Shown piece after piece: positions 16,918 through 24,247 of a stretch of DNA of 24,247 nt. Every line of letters starts with the position of its first letter. The first letter of the stretch is position 1. The position numbers and the translations under genes are program-made. Where the stretch lies: the NCBI GenBank assembly GCA_900660155.1, contig CABFPE010000776.1, positions 314,310 to 338,556 on the forward strand, read 5' to 3'. The stretch is from Hofstenia miamia (taxonomy: Eukaryota; Xenacoelomorpha; Acoela; Hofsteniidae). The notes below the pieces were generated by a model. It had not been told where the DNA came from. It saw only the letters and a list, made by a program, of their open reading frames with translations, and searched no databases.

Positions 16918-19900
16918 CTACACGCCCCCCTCAGCTTGCGTTATTTTTAGCACAGCTTGTTCTCCGTGTACCAGAGTGTTTGCTTTTCGAATTATCGTTT
17001 CTGCCTGTTGATCAGACCACGTTGTTTTTGTGAATTCCGCCTGTTTTGTCATTTTTAGCACTGCTTCTCTTTCTGTGGTTGTAATGTTGGCGTATCTTAG
17101 GAACCGGGTTTCTCTAATATCTTCTGCTATTGGTGTTAGCTCTCTTAACTCATTGATTTTCTATGAGAAAATGTCATAATATTTTTGATATAACTGAATA
17201 CCCTTGATGCTGATCATAAGAGTCATCTGTGCGTTGGCTCTACTTGTGTGTGCTAAATCTTCCCTAATCTGGTTATCAGGGTAAAAGAACATAAAAACTT
17301 TTCTTAAACTTCGAGTATTCACCACATCCTTGTAGAAAAAGCTAATGTTGTTTCTTACTTCTTCCTCTGTGATCGTTTTGGGGTCATCTTTATTTAATCT
17401 CATCATCATAACGATTTTGACCCTTTTGGTGATGTTGTAGTATCAGTATCTTTTCTCCCATATATCATTCCAAACTATATCATTCACTCCTGAGAATAAC
17501 ATTATAGCTCTTGGATTTCTTTCTTCAATTTCATTTCTCAGGTCTTGTAGTTGTACATTTATTGGTTTCCCATGTGTGTACAGTTGATCCGGCATTATTG
17601 TGCCCTCAATGTAGACTCGTTCTTTGTTATTCTGTTGTAACAATATTGCTTTCGACTTTTTGTAATCTTCTCTCTCGACTATGGCTTTCGCTTACTTTTC
17701 AGTATTCACATACGATTTGTACTCGTGTAATAATGTTTTCGTGAACTTGACGTCCTTCGGTATTCTCCAACATGGTAGGACCATGGGTATTGCGATAGTC
17801 TCTGGCAGTGTGCAGATGAGGAGTTTCATTTCAATCTCTCTTTCTATGTGCCTTCTGTGGTCAACGCTGTTGCTAACCCTATGGTGGCAGGGTAATTTAT
17901 TTTTGCTTCAGGAACCGTATCCCAGAATGCCTGAGTTAGTCCTTTTGGACTTAGCTTCAACCACAATTCTTCTGTCATTTCTACTCTTGAAGTAATGCAC
18001 TCAATGTCTATAGTGAGTTGGTTGTATGGTCGTAATAGCTCCTCCAGTTCTGTTCGTGTAAAAGCTTCAGTAAACATAAGTTTCATCATTGCTATGGTTT
18101 GTTGTTCTCAGATACACTGGAAGTTTCTTTCTTTTATATCTTTTGACTCTTTTGTTATTTTGATTTTGACCAAGAAATGCTTGTCGTCTGTGTCAATCCA
18201 CTCAATGGTCTTGGCTGGACTGATTTCTCCCCACTTTTCTATGTTAATTCTGTCGATTTTTTGTTGTGTTTTGGGGGATAGTAGTAATCTCGATGATGTC
18301 AATAATTGTTCTTCTTCTAGCATTTCTGCTTGGCTCTTTGTGATCATTTCACACACCTCTACTGGTTCTGTAATACCTCCTCTTTTCATCATTTCAGTGC
18401 TTCTGAGGATCTTAGTGAATGTGCATAGTGGACTGTCTTTTTCATAGCGTCTCATTTCACAGTCTAATATGTTCTGCACATTTTTCTGCATTATTATATT
18501 TCGAATTTCTGCTGTGCTTGCCAGTTTTCTTTTTATGATTTTTTTTGTTGTGAGCCATGGCTGGTTTTGAAGCTGTTTCATCCGTGTCTCGGATGTTGCT
18601 CCCCACATGTATTTCCTCATAGGCTCATCAAATATAGTGATTTCACTGGGGCATATCCCCGTCTTATTAGCGATGCTTATCAATGATATTTTCCCCAATG
18701 GATTTTCTTGCATGATTATTCTGCTCAGTATTTTCTCCATTACTTGTAGTGGTTTTTCTGTTCTGTTTGGTGATTCCAGTTTTCCAGTATGTCCCTTTAG
18801 CAATCAGTTCTTTGTCTGTGTATTAATTGGGGATATCGCGATTTCGTATCTCTTTGATTTTGTTAACCTGTGCCAGGTTTGTCGTGAGATCAGCAGTTTT
18901 AGTTCCACTTCTTCCGTCGTAAAGATGGCTAATATCCATGCTGTAGTCCTGTAACGTATCTCTGGTGCGTTCTTCTCCTCAAATATCATTTGTTTAAAGT
19001 CTTTCTTTGTGTTTAATTCATAGGCTCAGTTTACTTCCATTAACGCCATTTCAATTGATTTGTGGAACTTTCTAGATGGTGTGTCAATTCTTATCTTAGG
19101 CCAGCCTTGCTCTACTTTTTGTTGTAGTTTCATTGTTTTCCAAATTGTTTGGATCTGTTGTAGATGTTCTTGACGTTGTGTGAAGCTGCACTTTATACAC
19201 AGTGTGTTTGCTTTCTCAATGCCCTCTGTATCTGTTGTTAGCTCTATAGTTTTTGTATTCCTGTACAAATCAATTGCTATACATGGGTCTACCATGATTC
19301 AGTAGATTTGCGCCCAATAGTCTATTTGTAAATCCAGTCATATCAGCTCTGGGATCATTGTGTTTTTATCTGATTTCTCCCTTGGGAAGATATTTTCTCC
19401 TATCTGACATGCAATTTCCAGGTGGTCAGGAATCTCTTCTTCCATTGTAATTGTTATTAGTGCAATTCTGACATTTTGTACTCTTGCCATCCTAGTTATG
19501 TCATCTACTTTCTTTTCTAATGCTTTCGTGTATTCTTTTTGTTTCAGGATGTGTATAATTGTGAGATTGTCTGCATCCATGTTGATCTCTGGTATCTCCG
19601 CAATTTTATCTTTATATGCCATTATTGCTTGGGCTGTATCTAGTGTGAATGCGTCATCAAATACGACGTGCACTGTACTGCGCATATATGGCCTTTCTAG
19701 CATTTCATTAATTTCCTGTGGATAGCTGATAATTACATTAACTTTCAGCCTGTTGTTAGAATCAAGCACAATTGGTAAAAATTTCCCCTCGATCCTTGCG
19801 ACTTTTCTTATATGGGACTTTGTTTCTGGCGATAGTTTTGCGAATGCATTATAACGCATCTTTGATGTTCCCATGAAATAGGGGTGTAATGTTTCCCCAT

Positions 19901-19985
19901 CTATTTTTGACATCCGCTTTTCTCTTTCTTTTGATCTTACAGTGCGTTCTGATGTTGTGTCTGAGGAGGCGTGTAGCTGGGTCAT
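16918..19985 (-). pseudogene. ORF3, long unrecognised reading frame downstream of integrase
   Basis: About 1,020 codons follow integrase in the same frame. They are open from 19985 to about 17860 apart from TGA codons (19338, 19299, 19026, 18804 and 18108). After one frameshift they continue to the TAG at 16918-16920, with TAA 17692, TGA 17443 and TAG 17161. The product would be hydrophilic, Lys/Glu-rich, mostly helical-looking, with no signal peptide or membrane segment, so it is not a conventional env. Landmarks are IDGETLHPYFMG near the start, WPKIRIDTPSRKFHKSIEMA in the middle, LLICTLPETIAIPMVLPCW around 17800, and RAIMLFSGVNDIVWND near 17500. The last recalls the G-x-N-D block of SGNH hydrolases, but no GDS block was found. 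I do not recognise the family. Element A lacks the whole region. Confidence 0.75.
16923..16932 (-). promoter_or_regulatory. polypurine tract of element B
   Basis: On the minus strand GAGGGGGG, then CG, directly abuts the TGTAGCA start of the 3' LTR; this is where plus-strand DNA synthesis is primed. It is also coding: ORF3 runs through it (Glu-Gly-Gly-Val) and its stop TAG lies in the first bases of the LTR. Confidence 0.85.
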
Positions 19986-20060
19986 CCTAAATGGTAATCT
20001 ACTGGTGCTTGGTTCACAGTCCGGAGGCTGTGAATCTGTGCTGATATTTTCTACTGCTTC

Positions 20061-20339
20061 GCCCTTGAATCAGCTTGCAGTTACTCGTATCGGCACTTGA
20101 CTAGCTGTGGTTCTGGATGAGATGACGTCAGCCTTGAATCGCTTTCGTATCTCTACAGTTCTTCCACCACTTACACCTTCCTCTGGATCTCCACGTGTCT
20201 CACCACCCTTGAATCAGCATAGTGGACTATGGGAAGGAAAGTTGTGCTGCGCACCAGTTTTCTGCATGCCCTTGAATTGCCGGTGCAGATCCCTGGTGGG
20301 AGAGGCTCTTTGTCCGTTTGTCTCTCTGCCCTTGAATCA
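20061..20339 (-). repeat. five copies of an RFKG-coding motif in the pol-ORF3 linker
   Basis: On the minus strand, x-TTC-AAG-G codons recur at 20339, 20279, 20216, 20141 and 20072, spaced 20, 21, 25 and 23 codons and all in the pol/ORF3 frame. The first codon is TGA, CAA, TGA, CGA, TGA. The shared ancestor was evidently CGA TTC AAG GGC (Arg-Phe-Lys-Gly); the fourth copy keeps CGA but has GCT for Gly. The sequence between copies is not repeated, so this is a spaced peptide motif and not a tandem duplication. It joins the integrase C-terminus to ORF3. Confidence 0.8.
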
Positions 20340-21875
20340 GCCTTGAGGACTACTAGAACGCCGTCTTACTCTACGTCGTCTATTCATCGGTTCTTGGTTC
20401 TTGTCCCTTCTGTCTTCGATTTGACTTCCGGTCTGAGAACTTCTGCGTATCCTTCTCCTTGGGTTGTTGTTGAGAGTCCCTCTGTCTGCTGGGCTCTGCG
20501 CACTCTCTTCCTCATCAGTGGGTGCATCATTTTGTTCTATTTTCCTAAATGCAGCTAGTAAATCTATATCCCATGTTTCAGGGTCATATATAGGTTTATT
20601 TCTCGCTGCCCTCTGAGGTAATATCCTTCTTCTCAGGTTGTCATCCGTGGTCTCCAGTATATATTCATCCTCGAATTCTTCTTCATGTACACTATCTAAA
20701 TCGTACATATCGCATACAACCTCATTGCCATTAATTCGGCATATTTTAAATTCGGTGTTGCCATCTATTTTTGTTTCTTCAATGTCCGCTGTTGCTCTCT
20801 TCAGGTTTTGAAAATGTAATAGTCTATTGTTGTCTAACATGTATTCATTGTTCAGCAATGTTTGTGTTATCATGTGTGGGCCGGACCATACTGTTTTCAA
20901 CTTCCGGACTTGGTTTGTGTCAACAAGTTTAATCGGTGTGAATGCGTATACCTTATCGCCTACCTTATGTGCTTGACCATAAATTTTCTTATTATAGTTG
21001 CATTGTTGTCTCACTGCTGACTTCTTAATGTTGTGACACATAGTTTCGTGGATTCCCGTGATTTGGTTCCTTAGTTGTTGTATGTATGTGTTGTCCAATT
21101 TACTGCTGTAGTTGGTGTATTGCATTGATAATGGAGTTATTGCCTCTCTTCCAAACATGGCTTTGAATGGCGATACCCCAGTTGTTGCATGTACCGATGT
21201 GTTATAATAGTATTCTATCATTTCTATAACCTCTTTCCATTTATTTCCTCCTATTCGTGTTGTTGCCACTCTTATCAATTTAATCAATGTTCGGTTAAGT
21301 CACTCCACCGCTCCATTCACCTGGGGGTGGTAGGCAGCTGTGCGTTCACTTGCAATTTCCAAAGGCCTTGCCATCTCTTGGAATAGTCCACTTTCAAACT
21401 GTGGCCTTTTATCTGTTATAATCATTTCCGTCAGTCCCAGTCTCAATATCCATTGCTTTAGAACTAACTTGGCTGTGGTTTCTGCTGTGGTATTCCACAT
21501 CAGGACCATCCTTGCGTATTTGGTGAAATTATCCACCATAACCAGCAGATATTGATAGCCTTCGGGATCTTTTGACAGCATTTCGAGGTCTATGTGAACT
21601 ATCTCTTTAGGTTGCATCGCGATAATCTTTTCCAGTGGCGCTCATTGCGTTGGAAAATGCTGTTTGTTGTTTAGGAGGCATGTGGTGCATTTGTTAATAA
21701 TGTCTTCCACGACTTTCCTGACGGCTGTTGTTATAAAACGAGCATTAAATGTTTTCTCTGTTTGTGTTATTCCCAGGTGGCCCTCTGGTATCTCAATTAG
21801 ATTCTTTCCGGCTTTGACATATAGCAGTCTGTTCTTATTGATCTTCCATTTATAACGTTCATAGTATCCCACCAT
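20340..21875 (-). pseudogene. element B integrase with GPY/F-like C-terminal module
   Basis: The N-terminal zinc-binding part has GHLGITQTEKTF and CTTC. The catalytic core has Asp in VHIDLEML (21588-21590), Asp in ITDKRP (21411-21413) and Glu in HPQVNGAVE (21303-21305). The spacing is 58 and 35 residues, the classical D-x(n)-D-x35-E arrangement, so all catalytic residues are present. The C-terminal part runs through YYYNTSVHATTGVSPFKAMFG, then VWSGPHMITQTL...LLHFQNLKR, the GPY/F-like module. An acidic then Arg-rich tail ends in RRRRVRRRSSSPQG, which could bind nucleic acid. In-frame TGAs lie at 21642 and 21300; the second replaces the Arg that normally follows the catalytic Glu. The frame continues into ORF3 through TGA at 20337. 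Confidence 0.92.
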
Positions 21876-21948
21876 TATATTTGATAGTGTTGTTCACAGC
21901 TCTTTGAGCTTCTTGATGATCTTGCTTAGGATTATATCATCTTTTTGT

Positions 21949-22600
21949 TTATCCACTATCTCTTATTAGTATTGGTAGCACTGCTTGACCCTTTTTGTCA
22001 ACATTTATCTCTGGTAACTCCTCGTATTCGGTATGCAGCAGGAATTGAAATTGTTTCTTTTCTCCATCTGTCTTTGTCGCATCTCTTTGGTACTTCGGGA
22101 GTGATGTCCAGAAATCTGCGTTATTATGTAATGTCCCTTTCCTATGTTCAATCGTGAACGTGAACTCATTTAGATACTCGATCCACCAAGACACTATCCC
22201 GGATTTGTCTCACGAAAACTTTTTTAACCAGGCCAGACAGCTGTTGTCTGTTTGTACTCTGAACTCTCTTCCTATGAGGAAGTGTCAAAACTTTTTAATG
22301 CTTTCAATCAGCGTGAGCATTTCAACTTTTGTGGAGCCGTAGTTCTCTTTGCTGGCCCATAGTTTGTGACTGAAGAACTGGATGGGCACCTCCTTTCCAT
22401 TTCTCATTTGGCCCAGTGTTGCCCCAATTGCCACCTTGCTCACGTTGCAATCTAATATGAATTGTTCATTGTAGTCAGGTGTATTGAGAGAGGGTAGTTT
22501 CGCGAGTTCTTCCTTGATGTTATCAAGTTCCTCTTGTCTTCCCATGTCCATACAAATGGAACTGCCTTCCTCATTAATCGAGTCATCTTTGCCATTTTCC
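21949..22600 (-). pseudogene. element B RNase H and tether
   Basis: 22551-22285 carries FILDCNVSKVAIGATLGQ, the first catalytic Asp region, and YGSTKVEMLTLIESIKKF with the catalytic Glu. A TGA at 22285 stands where element A has CAA. The following part has the TDNSCLAW motif (third Asp), then a second TGA (22210) where A has GGA (Gly). 22194-21949 is the tether (NEFTFTIEHRKGTLHNNADF) that ends at a TAA. A frameshift separates this from integrase. Compared with A, roughly 20 codons before the stop diverge, so the junction with integrase may have a small deletion. Confidence 0.9.
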
Positions 22601-23469
22601 CTGCTATGTTTGGGATAAAGGTTCCATAATAATTGAAAAATCCCATGATTCTTTGGATGTCCTTTTTGTTGTTTGGCTTCTCTATTTTCCGGATCATTTC
22701 TCGGGAATTATCTTTCATACAGATCCTTCCTTTTTCTATCATTCTTCCGAGGAACACTATTTTCTCTTTGAGGATGTCGCATTTGTTTCCGTTGATCCGG
22801 AGTCCCGCATTCTCTAAGATTGTTAGTGTTCTTTCCAGTTTCTCCAAGTGTTCTTGGACTGTGTCACTTGTGACTATAATATCGTCTATATAGGCGTTGA
22901 CTCCTTCTTCCATTCAATGTGTCTTGTTCTTAAGTACCTTCGTTATATATCTCTGAAAAGTTGCTGGCGCGTTGCAGAGTCCGAACGCCATATAAATCCA
23001 TTTGTACAGTCCATATGGAGTTATGAATGCTGTTTTCTCTATGTCTTCCTCCTCCATTTTCACTTGCCAATAAGCTTTACATAGATCTAGTGTTGTAAAG
23101 TATTTATGTTTGCTGGCTTCATAAAGCATATCCTCTATTCGCAGTAAAGGGTATGAATCTTTCTTTGTCACTTCATTGGATTTGTGGAAATCAATGCATA
23201 GTCAGTACTTGTTCCCCTGCTTAATGAACACAGTGGGTGCTGCATACGGGCTTTCACTCGGTCTGACAATCTTATTGTTGATTAGTTTTTCTAGTATCTG
23301 ATTGTATTCTTCCTTTAGCTTGGGGTACTCTTCTAACTGGTAGCTTGATCGGTTTATCCATTGTAGTCATGATCTTGTGTTTTTCGCCTACTGCTTGACC
23401 AACACTTATCTCCCCATAGTTGAATATATGTTTATGCTTTTCTAAAAGTGTTCTTAATTTTGTGATGTC
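22452..23469 (-). pseudogene. element B reverse transcriptase
   Basis: Fingers and palm: KPIKLPVRRVP, then a one-base shift near 23335, SPYAAPTVFIKQGN, LCIDFHKSNEVTKKDSYP, KYFTTLDLCKAYWQVKM (first catalytic Asp), TAFITPYGLYKW, MAFGLCNAPATFQRY, and YIDDIIV at 22892-22881 (the YxDD motif). The thumb and connection follow (LERTLTILENAGLRIN, IVFLGRMIEKG, IMGFFNYYGTFIPNIA). TGA at 23202 stands where gypsy RTs have Arg in Y-R-L-C-I-D; TGA at 22914 stands where element A has AGA (Arg). A further frameshift lies near 22500-22550, before RNase H. Otherwise all conserved RT blocks are present. Confidence 0.93.
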
Positions 23470-24057
23470 TCACTCTTCTAGATGTTGGTAATCTTCGTCA
23501 TTTATCTCTGGTATCCTGTGTGTATCTTCCTCTTCTGCTTTTGTCCCAACGCCCTTGAATTGGCTTTTGGGAGTATTTGCGACTTCGATGGTGTTCGTCC
23601 ACTCGCCCTCAAGTCGGCCATGTGGAGTACTATCCGCTTTCCTTTGCAAGTCCTCAAATCGACCATGCAAATTACTTGCTCCATCGTCGTCTTCCATTGC
23701 CTTCCAGATGAGTCTGATGTTAGTTCTGATGTATTTTCCGTATATTCTTATCTGAGATCTTTTCAGGTTCACGTTCCCGTTCATAGCATTGAGTATTGGT
23801 ACCCTTCCTCTGCCATTTTTTATCGTACAAACGCTAGACAGCATTGAAACTTGTTTGGTGTTGATGCCTTTATTGTCATATAGCATTATGTTGGCTGTGA
23901 TATCTTCTTCTGTTTCGATTGTGTGCATCTTCCATTGATTCGGCTGTAGATGAATATCTTCTTGTTGTTGAAACATGATCATTTTCTGTTTCTCCTGTTC
24001 CTCTTTGATTTCCATTTCTTCTTCTCTTACTTTTATTGTTCTGTTTGTGTGTGTCAA
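23470..24057 (-). pseudogene. element B PR-RT linker region
   Basis: A 195-codon open frame between the protease core and RT. It has a charged, Gln/Glu-rich start (REEEMEIKEEQEKQK), a compact middle (SSVCTIKNGRGRVPILN, SQIRIYGKYIRTNIRLIWKA) that may be the C-terminal lobe of the protease, and a hydrophilic tail. The tail has three spaced motifs, HGRFEDL, HGRLEGEW and KSQFKGVG, 17-20 residues apart, related to the RFKG motif after integrase. It ends at TGA 23470. It is offset by one frame from the DTGA piece, the shift lying around 24060-24100. Confidence 0.75.
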
Positions 24058-24247
24058 CCACCACCAAAGGTTGTTCGAACATTGTGTTCGCGATTTTCAT
24101 TTGTTCAACATCTATCTTCTTGTTACAATTCTTCATCTCTTCTCGTTGAAATCCCAATTTCATAGCACACTCGTCTGTAATTATAGATGTTGCTGCTCCA
24201 GTATCGATTGTTGCTTTTGTCATCACTCCGTTAATGGCTATTGTTAT
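24058..24247 (-). pseudogene. element B protease (retropepsin-like), partial at window edge
   Basis: The frame is open to the right edge and reads INGVMTKATIDTGAATSIIT. The catalytic D-T-G-A is at 24205-24194, preceded by two hydrophobic residues as in retropepsins and followed by a helix with Cys-Ala-Met-Lys-Leu-Gly-Phe. After about 60 codons the frame shifts into the linker. The aspartic protease would act as a dimer to cut the Gag-Pol polyprotein. The N-terminal part and gag are outside the window. Confidence 0.85.

Larger units (their letters stand above)
15800..16922 (-). repeat. element B 3' LTR
   Basis: 1,123 bp, from TGTAACATCCTCTACC to GATAATGCTACA on the plus strand, so TG...CA with imperfect TGTARCA terminal repeats. 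It adjoins the polypurine tract of B at the 16922/16923 boundary, which fixes it as the 3' LTR of the minus-strand element. Read in element orientation, a YY1-like site, a TATA-like box and a poly(A) signal follow in a sensible order. The outer flank (15795-15799) is ACTAC; the matching duplication would lie beyond the window. Confidence 0.9.
15800..24247 (-). mobile_element. element B: Ty3/gypsy retrotransposon with extra ORF, partial
   Basis: Read on the minus strand from the right edge: protease (DTGA), PR-RT linker, reverse transcriptase (YIDD), RNase H, integrase (HHCC, then D, D, E) with a GPY/F-like module, a linker with repeated RFKG, ORF3, polypurine tract, 3' LTR. Gag, the primer-binding site and the 5' LTR lie beyond the window. 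Integrase after RNase H and a TGTA...TACA LTR place it in Ty3/gypsy. Coding is well conserved but interrupted by TGA codons and a few frameshifts, so it is a recently dead copy. It is younger than element A, being richer in CpG and with longer open frames. Confidence 0.92.

Noticed and set aside
10729..16922. LTR C and LTR B as the two LTRs of one element
   Set aside because: The interval has no retroelement coding, primer-binding site or polypurine tract next to C, while B is joined directly to the polypurine tract of the minus-strand element on its other side.
17995..18447. 150-codon plus-strand open frame opposite ORF3
   Set aside because: Antisense shadow of the conserved minus-strand frame; no recognisable domain.
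16918..19985. ORF3 as a retroviral envelope
   Set aside because: No signal peptide, no furin-like site with a fusion peptide, and no membrane anchor could be seen.
1..24247. CRISPR arrays, bacterial operons or phage genes
   Set aside because: No regularly spaced identical repeats or prokaryotic gene organisation; the content is eukaryotic transposon DNA.

Overview
This window looks like AT-rich intergenic DNA from a metazoan nuclear genome, probably an invertebrate. The evidence is a U2 snRNA fragment, a mariner-type DNA transposon, Ty3/gypsy LTR retrotransposons, a possible Maverick/Polinton fragment, and the absence of operons or compact gene packing. Species cannot be named from sequence alone. 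Almost everything recognisable is mobile DNA in some stage of decay; no complete host gene is visible.

Layout. 1-249 is the GC-richer 3' end of an unidentified reading frame, followed by a poly(A) signal. 660-760 holds the 5' end of a U2 snRNA gene with a TATA-like box in the right place. About 1350-1800 is a degenerate tandem repeat of about 175-185 bp. 3300-4060 (minus) carries two decayed reading frames that resemble capsid-region genes of Maverick/Polinton elements.

4145-10728 is element A, an old Ty3/gypsy retrotransposon on the minus strand. It has a 3' LTR remnant, broken integrase, an unrelated 1.1-kb insertion, RNase H, reverse transcriptase, a protease region lacking its active site, gag with a zinc knuckle, a primer-binding site and a 5' LTR. 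A solo LTR (C, 10729-11827) of the related B subfamily is inserted in or against the 5' LTR of A. A second solo LTR (D, 12728-13852) lies in the opposite orientation with a 4-bp target duplication. An internally deleted mariner copy occupies 14371-15212.

15800-24247 is element B, a younger member of the same Ty3/gypsy lineage on the minus strand that runs off the right edge. It shows protease, a linker, reverse transcriptase, RNase H and integrase. Then, in the same frame, comes a long extra reading frame of about 1,000 codons (ORF3) reaching the polypurine tract and ending inside the 3' LTR. ORF3 has no membrane segments and is not a recognisable envelope gene; element A lacks it entirely.

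The two most interesting signals are in element B. One is a recurring peptide, R/Q-F-K-G, five times in the pol-ORF3 linker and again in the protease-RT linker. The other is a run of about 4 kb in one frame with ten in-frame TGA codons and no TAA or TAG. Where a comparison is possible these TGAs mostly sit at arginine positions, so the best reading is CGA-to-TGA decay at methylated CpG.
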